Shown: positions 38,875 to 48,731 of the stretch, in pieces
Layout of the letters: every line of letters starts with the position of its first letter
Numbering within the stretch: position 1 is the stretch's first letter
From: Ottowia sp.
GTDB taxonomy: Bacteria > Pseudomonadota > Gammaproteobacteria > Burkholderiales > Burkholderiaceae_C
Assembly (NCBI RefSeq): GCF_016703145.1
Contig: NZ_JADJCO010000003.1
Coordinates: 62,001-126,000, forward strand
Direction of reading: 5' to 3'
DNA: 64,000 nt
Position numbers and translations under genes: made by a program
The notes under the pieces: generated by a model
Told to the model about the DNA's origin: nothing
Database searches by the model: none
The model's input: only the letters and a program-made list of their open reading frames with translations

Positions 38875-38961
38875 AATTGGGGTCAGATTCGAATTTGCCG
38901 GATTCGAGGCTGGCCAATGCGTCCACCGCGTGCTGCAAATGGGACTCTGACCCCAATTTTT
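38875..38961. repeat. REP-like inverted repeat inside the uvrA coding region
   Basis: AATTGGGGTCAGA at 38875-38887 faces TCTGACCCCAATT at 38946-38958. Imperfect pairing (ATTTGC with GCAAAT) extends inwards on both sides. The GGGGTCAGA core is typical of REP elements in Burkholderiales, as I recall. It is read through in frame and adds a Ser/Glu/Asp-rich linker near UvrA residues 840-880. Confidence 0.6.
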
Positions 38962-39996
38962 GGGTTGGGCGCTCGATGGTGACTTCGAGGATCTCGGGCC
39001 GGTAGCGCCGGCCGTCGCAGTCGGGGCAGCGCAGGTAGATGTCGCTGAGGAACTGCATCTCCACGTGCTCGAAGCCCGAGCCGCCGCAGGTGGGGCAGCG
39101 CCCGTCGCCCGAGTTGAAGCTGAACTTGGACGCCGTGTAGCCGCGCTGCGCGGCCAGCGGCGCGGCGGCGAACAGGGCGCGGATGGCGTCCCATGCGCCG
39201 ACGTAGCTGACGGGGTTGGAACGCGCGGTCTTGCCGATGGGCGACTGGTCGACGAAGACCACGCCGCCGAGCTGCTCGGCGCCCAGCAGCCGGTCGTGCG
39301 CGCCGGGCGGCTCGGTGGCCTGGCCGAAGTGGCGCTTGAGGGCGGGCGCCAGCACGTCCTGGATCAGCGTGGACTTGCCCGAGCCGGACACGCCGGTGAC
39401 AGTGACGAGGCGCTGCAGCGGGAATTCGACCGACACGTCCTTCAGGTTGTGCTGGCGCGCGCCCTCCAGGACGAGGCGCGGCGTGCCGTCGGTCACCGGC
39501 CGCGCCAGGCCCAGGCCGATGGTGCGGCGTCCGCTGAGGTAGGCGCCGGTCAGCGTGTCGGCCTGGCGCAGCTCATCGGGCGTGCCGTCGAAGACGATGC
39601 GCCCACCCGCCGCACCGGGGCCGGGACCGAAGTCGAGCACGCGGTCGGCCGCCAGCATGACGGCGGGGTCGTGCTCCACCACGACCAGCGTGTTGCCGGC
39701 GCGCTTGAGGCGCTGCATGGCCTCGGTGATGCGGTCCATGTCGCGCGGGTGCAGGCCGATGCTGGGCTCGTCGAGCACGAACAGGGGTGTTGACGAGGAG
39801 GTGCCCAGCGCCGTGGTCAGGTTGATGCGCTGGACCTCGCCGCCGGACAGGGTGCGGCTTTGCCGGTCGAGCGTGAGGTAGCCGATGCCGACATCGCACA
39901 GGTAGCGCAGGCGCGTGGTGATCTCGTCGAGGATGAGCGCCAGGGCCTTGGCGTCGGCGCCGTCGTGCGTGGCGGTCGGCCTGGCCGCTGGCGGGG

Positions 39997-40060
39997 ATTT
40001 CAAGTCAAAATCGGCTCCAGCCGGCGTGGAATATTCGCCAACAGCTACTGATTCAGGAGC
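39997..40060 (-). repeat. ~64-nt interspersed repeat, copy C, inside the uvrA coding region
   Basis: On the minus strand it shows TAGCTGTTGGCG, then GGCTGGAGCC, then GATTTTGACTTGAAAT, which aligns with copy A over about 50 nt without large gaps. It lies in sense orientation to uvrA, in a different codon phase from copy B, and encodes ESVAVGEYSTPAGADFDLKS. Confidence 0.65.
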
Positions 40061-41653
40061 ATCCGTGGCAGGTTGCGCCATCCTGCCGAAGAAGCGCCGC
40101 AGCCGCTCGATGGGCAGCAGCATCAGGTCGTGCAGGCTGAGGCCGGGCAGGGCTTCGAGCTGCGCGCGCGTCCAGTCCACGCCCCGGGGCATGAAGCGGC
40201 GCGCGGGGTCGAGCACCGCGTCGGCGTCGTCCTGGCTGCCCACGCGCCACAGCAGCGACTCGGTCTTCAGCCGCGCGCCGCCGCAGTCGGGGCACTCGGT
40301 GTAGCTGCGGTATTTGGACAGCAGCACGCGGATGTGCATCTTGTACGCCTTGCTCTCCAGGTACTTGAAGAAGCGCCGGATGCCGTACCACTGCTTGCTC
40401 CAGTTGCCCTCCTTGTAGCCCGGCGCGCCCTCGATGACCCAGTGGCGCTGCTCGGGCGTGAGCTTGCCCCAGGGCGTGTCGCGCGGGATGCCGGCGCCCT
40501 CGGCATGGCGCATCAGGTCGTCCTGGCACTCGCGCCAGGCGGGGGTCTGGATCGGCTTGACGGCGCCCGCGCGCAGCGTGAGCCGCTCGTCGGGGATCAC
40601 CAGCCCCCAGTCCACCCCGATCACGCGCCCGAAGCCGCGGCAGGTCTCGCACGCGCCCACGGCCGAGTTGAAGGAGAACATGGACGGCATCGGCTCGCGG
40701 TAGCGCAGGTCGCTGTCGGGGCAGTGCAGGCCGGTGGAGAAGCGCCAGACCGCGTTGTCCGCCTCCACGTCGCCGAGCACGTACACGTTGAGTCGCCCGG
40801 CGCCGCGGTGCAGCGCCACCTCGATGGCCTCGATCACGCGCGCCTTCTCGGCGCCGCTCATCCTGAAGCGGTCGGCCACCACGTCCAGCAGCTTCCGGCC
40901 CGCCGCCTCGCGCTCGGCCTGCACGCGCGTGAAGCCGCTGACCGACAGCCACTGGGCCACCTCGTCGGCCGTGGTGCTGCCGGGCAGCTCGACCGGAAAG
41001 GTGACCGCGAGGCGCGGATCCTCCATCTGGCGGGCGCGGTCGACAAGCTCGGCAAAGATGCTCTCGGGCGTGTCGTGCCGCACCGGCTGCGCGGTCCGGC
41101 GGTCGAACAACCGGCCCGCGCGGGCGAACAGCAGCTTCAGGTGGTCGTTCAGCTCCGTCATCGTGCCCACGGTGGAGCGCGAGCTGCGCACCGGGTTGGT
41201 CTGGTCGATGGCGATGGCCGGCGGCACGCCCTCGACCTTGTCCACCGCCGGCTTGTCCATGCGGTCGAGGAACTGCCGCGCGTAGGCGCTGAAGGTCTCC
41301 ACGTAGCGCCGCTGCCCCTCGGCGTACAGCGTGTCGAACACCAGGCTCGACTTGCCCGAGCCGCTGGGCCCTGTCACCACCGTCAGCTCGCCAGTGCGGA
41401 TGTCGAGGTCCAGATTCTTCAGGTTGTGCTGGCGCGCGCCGCGAATGCGGATGAGGCCTCGGGTCATGGGGAAGGGGGATGGGAAGGGAGCGAAGATTCT
41501 AGGGAAAGGCTCCGCCACGCGCGGCCAGCAGGGCAAAGCCAGCGTCCATCCCATGGTTCCCTGAATCCGGGCGGCGCGCCGCGCGCCGCATGCTGCCCGC
41601 CGAGGAAGCGCTGGCGGCCCGGCCCCCCCCGCCCGGACTCATGCGCGCAACGC

Positions 41654-42832
41654 TCAAATCCGTTCGATGATCGTGACGTTGGCCATGCCGCCGCCCTCGC
41701 ACATGGTCTGCAGGCCGTAGCGCTTGCCGCGCTGGCCCAGCGCATGGACCAGCGTGGTCATCAGCTTGGCGCCGGAGCCGCCCAGCGGATGGCCCAGCGC
41801 GATGGCGCCGCCGTTGACGTTCAAGCGATCGGGGTCGGCGCCCAGCGCCTGCAGCCAGGCCAGCGGCACGGGCGCGAAGGCTTCGTTGACCTCGTACAGG
41901 TCGATGTCCTCGATCTTCATGCCGGCTTTCTGCAGCGCGCGCTGCGTGGCCGGCAGCGGTGCTTCGAGCATGATCACCGGATCGTGCCCCAGCACGCTCA
42001 TGTGGTGGATGCGCGCCAGCGGCTTCACGCCCAGCGTCTTCAGGCCACGCTCGCTGACCACCATCAGGCCGGCCGCGCCGTCGCAGATCTGGCTGGCGGT
42101 GGCCGCCGTGCAGCGCCCGCCCTCGGCGATGAGCTTGACACCGGCGATGCTCTCCAGCGTGGCGTCGTAGCGGATGCCTTCGTCGCGCGTGTGCAGGTCG
42201 CCGGGTTCGGTGCCGTCGTTCATGCGTGCACGCACGGGCACGATCTCCGCATCGAACAGGCCGGCCAGGGTGGCGGCGATCGCGCGCTGGTGGCTGCCCA
42301 GCGCATAGGCGTCAAGCTGGGCTTTTTCGAGCCCGTACTTCTTCGCCATCATCTCGGCGCCGGTGAACTGGCTGAACTCGATGCCGGGATAGCGCTGCTG
42401 CATGGCCGGGCTCATGTAAGTGCCCAGGCCGTTCTTGAAGGGCAGCACGATCGGGGTGCCCATGGGCACGCGCGTCATGCTCTCGACGCCGGCGGCGATC
42501 ACCACGTCCATGGTGCCCGACATCACGGCCTGCGCCGCGAAGTGCAGCGCCTGCTGCGAGGAGCCGCACTGGCGGTCGATGGAGGTGGCGGGCACCGATT
42601 CGGGCAGCGTCGAGGCCAGGACCGCGTTGCGCGCGATGTTCATGGCCTGCTCGCCGACCTGGCCGACGCAGCCCATGATGACGTCCTCGACCAGCGCGGG
42701 GTCGGCGCCGGTGCGCGCCACGAGGGCGTCGAGCACCTGCGCGGCGAGGTCGGCGGGGTGCCAGCCGGACAGGCGGCCATGGCGGCGGCCGCCGGCGGTG
42801 CGGGCGGCGGCGACGATATAGGCTTCGGACAT
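41654..42832 (-). CDS. Acetyl-CoA acyltransferase (thiolase)
   Basis: 392 residues from ATG 42832 (ATG 42844 would add four). The thiolase landmarks are the nucleophile in SIDRQCGSSQQALHFAAQAVMSG (near residue 88), NVNGGAIALGHPLGGSGAKL with the catalytic His near 350, and the second active cysteine in TMCEGGGMANV near 380. The enzyme cleaves 3-ketoacyl-CoA to acetyl-CoA and a shortened acyl-CoA. It follows the hydroxyacyl-CoA dehydrogenase gene by 50 nt on the same strand, forming a short beta-oxidation operon with the acyl-CoA dehydrogenase. A biosynthetic acetoacetyl-CoA role is possible but less likely here. Confidence 0.9.
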   Translation of the reverse strand: MSEAYIVAAARTAGGRRHGRLSGWHPADLAAQVLDALVARTGADPALVEDVIMGCVGQVGEQAMNIARNAVLASTLPESVPATSIDRQCGSSQQALHFAAQAVMSGTMDVVIAAGVESMTRVPMGTPIVLPFKNGLGTYMSPAMQQRYPGIEFSQFTGAEMMAKKYGLEKAQLDAYALGSHQRAIAATLAGLFDAEIVPVRARMNDGTEPGDLHTRDEGIRYDATLESIAGVKLIAEGGRCTAATASQICDGAAGLMVVSERGLKTLGVKPLARIHHMSVLGHDPVIMLEAPLPATQRALQKAGMKIEDIDLYEVNEAFAPVPLAWLQALGADPDRLNVNGGAIALGHPLGGSGAKLMTTLVHALGQRGKRYGLQTMCEGGGMANVTIIERI

Positions 42833-42882
42833 GAAGGACTCCATGGAATTCGATCGGGGCGTTGTTCGTTCAGGCGCGCGGC

Positions 42883-43665
<783 letters not shown>

Positions 43666-43736
43666 GTCGGGTGATCCTTGGAGGAGTGGGGGAAACGGGA
43701 AGCCGGTGCGGCGCTGGCGCGCCCCTGGAGGCAGCG

Positions 43737-44885
43737 TCACAGCGCGCGCGAGATGACCTCTTTCATGATCTCGTTGGTGCCACCGAAGATGCGCTGGATG
43801 CGTGCGTCGGTGTACATGCGCGCCACCAGGTATTCGTTCATGTAGCCGTAGCCGCCGAACAATTGCAGGCACTCGTCGACCACCCGCCCTTGCGTGTCGG
43901 TGCCCCACAGCTTGGCCATCGAGGCCGTGGCGGTGTCCAGCCGGCCGGCCACCAGGTCCTCGACGCAGCGGTCGATGAAGGCACGGCCCACCTTGATTTG
44001 CGTGGCGATCTCGGCCAGCTTGAACTTGGTGTTCTGGAACTCGGCGATCGGCTGGCCGAAGGCCTTGCGCTCGCGCACGTAGTCCAGCGTGGCGGCGTAG
44101 GCGCCTTCCATCGCGGCCAGCGCGCTCACGCCGATGATCAGGCGCTCGTAGGGCAGATCGCCCATGAGCTGGAAGAAGCCCTGCCCTTCCTGGCCGCCCA
44201 GCAGCGCATCGGCCGGCACCTGCACGCCGTCGAAGAACAGTTCGGCGGTGTCCTGCGCCTTCAGGCCGATCTTGTCGAGCACGCGGCCCACGCGGTAGCC
44301 CTCGCGGCCTTCGGTCTCGACGATCAGGATCGACGTGCCCTTGGCGCCCTTCGTGAGGTCGGTCTTGGCCACCACCAGCACCACGCCGGCCAGGTAGCCG
44401 TTGGAGATGAAGGTCTTGGAGCCGTGGATGGCGTAGCCGCCCGCGTTCTTCTCGGCGCGCGCGCGCACGCCCTGCAGGTCGGAGCCGGCGCCCGGCTCGG
44501 TCATGGCGATGGCGCCCACGAGTTCGCCGCGCGCGAGCCGCGGGAGGTACTTGCGCTTCTGTTCTTCGGTGCCGTGGTTCAGGAAGTAGTGCGCCACGAT
44601 GGAATGCACGCCCACACTCATGCCGCTGAGCGCGCGGCGCGCCATCTCTTCGTGGATCACTGCTTCGTGGCGGAAGTCGCCGCCCCCGCCGCCGTAGGCC
44701 TCGGGAATGTCCACGCACAGCAGGCCCAGTTCGCCGGCCTTGCGCCACAGGGCGTGGCCGACGTTGCCGCTCTTGCGCGCCGCCTCGTCGTGCGGAAGCA
44801 TCTCGGCTTCGAGGAAGCGCACCACGTTGTCGCGGAACAGTTCCAACTCTTCGTCCATCCAGGAGCGGCGGAAGTCGAGGGGCAT
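43737..44885 (-). CDS. Long-chain (LCAD-type) acyl-CoA dehydrogenase
   Basis: 382 residues. Family signatures include AIAMTEPGAGSDLQGVRARA (near 125-145), YAIHGSKTFISNGYLAGVVLVVAKT, and the C-terminal QLFGGYGYMNEYLVARMYTDARIQRIFGGTNEIM. Where medium- and short-chain enzymes carry the catalytic Glu (YEGTSE), this protein has FGGTNE. A Glu is present in DLPYERLIIG near residue 235. From memory that swap marks the long-chain and isovaleryl-CoA dehydrogenase group, with the base on another helix. It would start beta-oxidation of long acyl-CoAs, fitting the alkylsulfatases nearby. It heads the three-gene minus-strand operon. Confidence 0.85.
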   Translation of the reverse strand: MPLDFRRSWMDEELELFRDNVVRFLEAEMLPHDEAARKSGNVGHALWRKAGELGLLCVDIPEAYGGGGGDFRHEAVIHEEMARRALSGMSVGVHSIVAHYFLNHGTEEQKRKYLPRLARGELVGAIAMTEPGAGSDLQGVRARAEKNAGGYAIHGSKTFISNGYLAGVVLVVAKTDLTKGAKGTSILIVETEGREGYRVGRVLDKIGLKAQDTAELFFDGVQVPADALLGGQEGQGFFQLMGDLPYERLIIGVSALAAMEGAYAATLDYVRERKAFGQPIAEFQNTKFKLAEIATQIKVGRAFIDRCVEDLVAGRLDTATASMAKLWGTDTQGRVVDECLQLFGGYGYMNEYLVARMYTDARIQRIFGGTNEIMKEVISRAL

Positions 44886-45061
44886 GTTTTCGTTCTTCCT
44901 TTCTGGAAAACTCTACGCGAGTTCGCAAGCCAAGCGCGAGCGCAGTGCGAAGCCACGAACAATACAGACGTTTATGGTTCGCTGCCGCCGCTGTGGCGCC
45001 TGGCGGCCCCAACTTGGCGTTCCAGCGTCCAGCCCGGCAGTCATCGGGCTGCAAAGCCAAC

Positions 45062-45500
45062 TGCTGAACATGAAGCATCGGGATGCTGCTGTCCTGCCTG
45101 GCTTGGGCCGTGTCGATGAGGCCACCTTCATGGTGATCGCCGATCTGGTCGCTGCGACCTGGGCCGCGCCTGGCTGTACACGCTCAGCCCCGATGAACGC
45201 GCCGAGGTGCTGCGGCAGATGGCAACCGCGCGTCCCGACGAGATGGCGCGCTGTGCGCCGGGCATCGCGGAATCGCTGGAGACCCAGGCTCGCCTGGGTT
45301 TCGCCGTGAACTACGGCGATGCGTGCTACGGCGAATACGGCGTGGGGCTGTGCTCGCGCATCCGCCACGGCACACGGTCGCTGATCCTCAACTGCTCCAT
45401 CTCCCCCACGCGAACGCGGCCCAAAGAACTGCTCGCCTCCATCGGCCCTCGGTTGGTGGAACTGGTGCAGCGCTGCGAGCTGGCGACCGACTTTATTTGA
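45062..45500 (+). pseudogene. IclR-family regulator remnant (effector domain only)
   Basis: The 97 codons from 45207 plus an earlier, frameshifted stretch give LGRAWLYTLSPDERAEVLRQMATARPDEMARCAPGIAESLETQARLGFAVNYGD, CYGEYGVGLCSRIRHGTRSLILNCSISPTRTRPKELLASIGPRLVELVQRCELATDF. This looks like the C-terminal ligand-binding domain of an IclR protein. The N-terminal winged helix is missing. It lies in the divergent gap between the beta-oxidation operon and the TctC/alkylsulfatase genes, where an IclR regulator would make sense. The family call is moderately secure. Confidence 0.5.
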
Positions 45501-45707
45501 GCCTGCCGGCCGAAGAGGTAGAGACGGAAGAGCAGCGCGCCGCTCCGGAAGCGCTGGAATGCCATCAGTCTCAGGGCTTCCTGTGTGCGCCGGGCCTGCC
45601 GTCCCCGCTTCCCGTGCGCCGCTGGCGCAGCGCGGCGTGCAGGGCGACGAGGTGTGCGGCGGTTGGCTGAGAATCGATAGGCTTTTTCACCAATGGAGAC
45701 AAGCAAT

Positions 45708-46685
45708 ATGCAACACAACACTCACACATCGCGCCGCAGCGTGCTCGCGGGCGCGGCCTTGCTGGCCGCCGCTCCGTGGCAATTGGCCCGCGCGGCTGAC
45801 CAACCCATCCGCCTGATCGTGCCCTTCCCCGCCGGAGGCGGCACCGACGTGATGGGCCGCCTGCTGGCCCAGGGACTGGGCAAGGAACTGGGCACCACGG
45901 TGATCGTGGACAACGTGGCCGGCGCCACTGGCACCATCGGCACGGCCCAGGTCGCACGCGCCGCGCCGGATGGGCGCACGCTGCTGCTGGGCGTCACGGG
46001 CAACATGGCCATTGCCCCGGCGCTGCTCAAGGGTCTGCGGTACAACACCGAGAAGGATTTCACCGCCCTGGCCCGCATCTGCCATGGCGGCAACCTTCTG
46101 GTGGCCAACCCCAAGTACCCGGCCAACACGGCGGCCGAGATGGTGGCGCTGGCCAAGCGCACGGGCGAGCCGGTGATGTACGGGTCGTGGGGCAACGGCT
46201 CGGGCGGCCATCTGGCCGCCGAAGGCATCCGTGCGTCCACCGGCGTCAAGATGGAGCACGTGCCCTACAAGGGTGTGGCCCCGCTGCTGCAGGACCTGAT
46301 CGGCGGGCAGATCCAGGTGGGCATGGTGGATGTGGCGGGCGCCCTGGCGCAGGTGCGCGCGGGCAAGATCAAGGTGCTGGCCGTGACGGGGCGCAAGCGG
46401 TCGTCCGTGCTGCCGCAGGTACCCACATTGAAAGAAGCCGGAATCGCTTTCGACACCGAAATCTGGTTCGGCCTGTTCGCCCCCGGGCGCTTGCCCGAGG
46501 CCGAGGCGCAAAAGATCGCTCAGGCCGCCGAGCGCGCGCTGCGCAAGCCCGAGGTGACCGCGCGCATCAAGGAGCTGGGGATGGAGGCCGACCCCATCAC
46601 GCGCGCCGGCTTCGACAAGGAATGGCGCGCCGACATGGTGACCTGGGCGCGCCTGGTGAAGCAAAGCGGCGCCACGGCGGATTGA
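45708..46685 (+). CDS. TctC/Bug-family periplasmic solute-binding protein
   Basis: 325 residues from ATG 45708, chosen because GGAG at 45695-45698 is correctly spaced (an in-frame ATG at 45693 is poorer). It has an arginine-pair export signal (TSRRSVLAGAALLAAAPWQLARAA) and the family blocks IRLIVPFPAGGGTDVMGRLLAQGL, VIVDNVAGATGTIGTAQVARAAPDG, EHVPYKGVAPLLQDLIGGQIQVGMVD and GKIKVLAVTG. Bug proteins bind carboxylates or similar small molecules in the periplasm. No TctA/TctB membrane partner is nearby. It precedes the first alkylsulfatase by 32 nt and is probably co-transcribed. Confidence 0.85.
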   Translation: MQHNTHTSRRSVLAGAALLAAAPWQLARAADQPIRLIVPFPAGGGTDVMGRLLAQGLGKELGTTVIVDNVAGATGTIGTAQVARAAPDGRTLLLGVTGNMAIAPALLKGLRYNTEKDFTALARICHGGNLLVANPKYPANTAAEMVALAKRTGEPVMYGSWGNGSGGHLAAEGIRASTGVKMEHVPYKGVAPLLQDLIGGQIQVGMVDVAGALAQVRAGKIKVLAVTGRKRSSVLPQVPTLKEAGIAFDTEIWFGLFAPGRLPEAEAQKIAQAAERALRKPEVTARIKELGMEADPITRAGFDKEWRADMVTWARLVKQSGATAD

Positions 46686-46717
46686 AGACATTCGAGAATT
46701 GACCGGAGACAACATTC

Positions 46718-48634
46718 ATGACAATCACCCCCCAAGACCAAGATCCCAGCGGCCGCAAGGCCGCGCATTCCACGACGGTACAAAAGAACCGTGCGCTGGC
46801 CGGCACCTTGAACTTCGCGGACACCCGTGATTTCGACGACGTCCGGCGCGGCTTTGTCGGCACGCTGGAGAACGCGACCATCAAGGACGCAAATGGACGC
46901 GTGGTCTGGAGCATGGAGGAGTACGACTTCCTGGGCAAGGAAGAAGCGCCGCTCACCGTCAACGCCAGCCTGTGGCGCATGGGCCGCCTGAACGCGGTGC
47001 ACGGCCTGTTCAAGGTGTGCGAGCGCATCTACCAGGTGCGCGGCTTCGACCTGGCGAACATCACCTTCATCGAAGGCGACACCGGCCTGATCGTCATCGA
47101 TCCACTGACTTTCGAGGAATCCGCCAAGGCCGCGCTCGAGCTGTACTGGCAGCACCGCGGCCAGCGCCCCGTCCATGCGGTGATGTACAGCCACAGCCAC
47201 CGCGACCACTACGGCGGCGCCCGGGGTGTCGCCAACCCCCAGGACGTCGACGCGGGCCGCGTGCAAATCATCGCGCCCGACGGCTTCATGGAAGAAGTCA
47301 TGTCGGAGGCGCTGCTGGCAGGCGTGCCGTCGCGCCGCCGCGCCGAGTTCCAGTTCGGCACCTACCTGGAGCCGGGCGAGCGCTCGCACGTCGACAGCGG
47401 CCTGGGCAAGGGCATGGGGCGTGGCACCTCGGGCCTCGTCCCGCCCACGCAGTTGATCTATGAAACCGGTGAAAAGCGCGTCATCGACGGCGTCGAAATC
47501 ATCTTCCAGATGACGCCCGGCACCGAAGCGCCCGCGGAGATGAACTTCTACTTTCCGCAGATGCGCGCGCTGAACATGGCCGAAAACGCCGGCCATACCA
47601 TGCACAACCTGTGCCCCATCCGGGGCGCCAAGGTGCGCGACGCGCTGGCCTGGGCCAGCTACATGGATGAAAGCGTGGACATGTTCGCGGGCCAGGCCGA
47701 CGTCTGCTTTGCCCAGCACCACTGGCCTTGCTGGGGCACCGAGAACGTGGTGCAGTACCTGAGCGAGCACCGCGACATGTACCGCTACCTGCACGACCAG
47801 ACGCTGCGCCTGATGAGCCACGGCCTCACGTCGCGCGAGATCGCCGAGCAACTGATGATGCCGAGCACGCTGGCGAAAAAATGGCACACGCGCGGCTACT
47901 ACGGCGCCATCGTCCACAACGTGGAGGCCATCTACACCTTCTACATGGGCCCCTACGACGGCAACCCCATCCACCTGAACCCGCTGCCGCCCGCCGAGAT
48001 GTCGAAGAAGTACATGGAGTACATCGGCACGGACAAAGCCATCGAGCGGGCCAAGGCCGACTTCGAGCGCGGCGAATTCCGCTGGGTGGCGCAGATCATG
48101 AACCAGGCCGTCTTTGCCGACCCCGCCAACACCCAGGCCCGCGAACTGTGCGCCGACGCCTTCGAGCAACTGGGCTACCAGAGCGAATCGGGCACCTGGC
48201 GCAACGCCTACCTCTATGGGGCGCGCGAATTGCGGCACGGCATCAAGCAACGCCCGCAGGATGGCAACACGATCAGCCCCTCCGTGGTGGCGCAACTGCC
48301 CATGCCGCTGCTGTTCGACTTCCTGGCCATCCGCGTGGTGGGCGACAAGGTGGGCGACCAGACGCTGCGCTTCGACTGGGTGATGGAAGACGACAACACC
48401 ACCCACAAGCTGACGCTGGGCAACGGCGCGCTGACGCACCGCCCCGGCTCGCACGGGCCGCATGCCGATGCCGTGCTGCGCACCAACCGTGCAGGGCTGC
48501 TGAAGGCGCTGTCCGGCTTTCCTCAGGCAATCCAACAAGGAGACGTGCGAGTGCAAGGTGACGTCAGCCGCGTCAGCGCGTTCCTGGGCGGGCTGGACAG
48601 CTTCAATCCCCTGTTCAACATCGTGGAGCCATGA
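46718..48634 (+). CDS. Alkylsulfatase (metallo-beta-lactamase fold), cytoplasmic form
   Basis: 638 residues, usual for SdsA1/BDS1-type linear alkylsulfatases. It has three parts: an N-terminal metallo-beta-lactamase domain with YSHSHRDHYGG (zinc ligands His-x-His-x-Asp-His, near 150-160), more ligands in GTEAPAEMNF and MAENAGHTMHNL (near 268-305), then a helical dimerisation region, then an SCP2-like C-terminal domain (from about 520, ending SAFLGGLDSFNPLFNIVEP). It hydrolyses long-chain alkyl sulfates such as dodecyl sulfate to alcohol and sulfate. No signal peptide is visible, unlike the copy downstream. Confidence 0.85.
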   Translation: MTITPQDQDPSGRKAAHSTTVQKNRALAGTLNFADTRDFDDVRRGFVGTLENATIKDANGRVVWSMEEYDFLGKEEAPLTVNASLWRMGRLNAVHGLFKVCERIYQVRGFDLANITFIEGDTGLIVIDPLTFEESAKAALELYWQHRGQRPVHAVMYSHSHRDHYGGARGVANPQDVDAGRVQIIAPDGFMEEVMSEALLAGVPSRRRAEFQFGTYLEPGERSHVDSGLGKGMGRGTSGLVPPTQLIYETGEKRVIDGVEIIFQMTPGTEAPAEMNFYFPQMRALNMAENAGHTMHNLCPIRGAKVRDALAWASYMDESVDMFAGQADVCFAQHHWPCWGTENVVQYLSEHRDMYRYLHDQTLRLMSHGLTSREIAEQLMMPSTLAKKWHTRGYYGAIVHNVEAIYTFYMGPYDGNPIHLNPLPPAEMSKKYMEYIGTDKAIERAKADFERGEFRWVAQIMNQAVFADPANTQARELCADAFEQLGYQSESGTWRNAYLYGARELRHGIKQRPQDGNTISPSVVAQLPMPLLFDFLAIRVVGDKVGDQTLRFDWVMEDDNTTHKLTLGNGALTHRPGSHGPHADAVLRTNRAGLLKALSGFPQAIQQGDVRVQGDVSRVSAFLGGLDSFNPLFNIVEP

Positions 48635-48731
48635 TGGCCGGATGCCACCGCACAAGCAGTGCATTTGCCAATGATTTGGATACTCCAGAGAATCGACCCT
48701 TCTTCCGTTCCCCCATCACAAAGAGACAACC

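Larger units (their letters stand above)
35426..41467 (-). pseudogene. Double-length UvrA-family excinuclease subunit A (tandem UvrA) with two frameshifts
   Basis: About 2010 codons from ATG 41467, twice the usual 940-residue UvrA. The first half has Walker A GPSGSGKSS and GVSGSGKST, signatures LSGGEVQRI and LSGGEAQRLK, and zinc-type pairs (CPDCGG, CPTCGG, CPDCDG). The second half repeats the plan with GVSGSGKSTLAFD and GVSGSGKSTLARD, CPVC, CPDCVG, CPACDG and a final LSGGEAQRI. UvrA finds bulky DNA lesions for UvrB. Frames break near 38580 (two-base gain or one-base loss in a CG repeat) and 36882 (extra C in a C run). Both look like read errors or very recent lesions. Three palindromic repeats and a REP-like element lie in linkers between conserved blocks. 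Confidence 0.85.

Noticed and set aside
41468..41653. C8 run and GC-palindromic stretch between uvrA and the thiolase gene
   Set aside because: The self-complementary GC bases are short and expected in GC-rich DNA. No U-tract or conserved motif supports a terminator or regulatory call.
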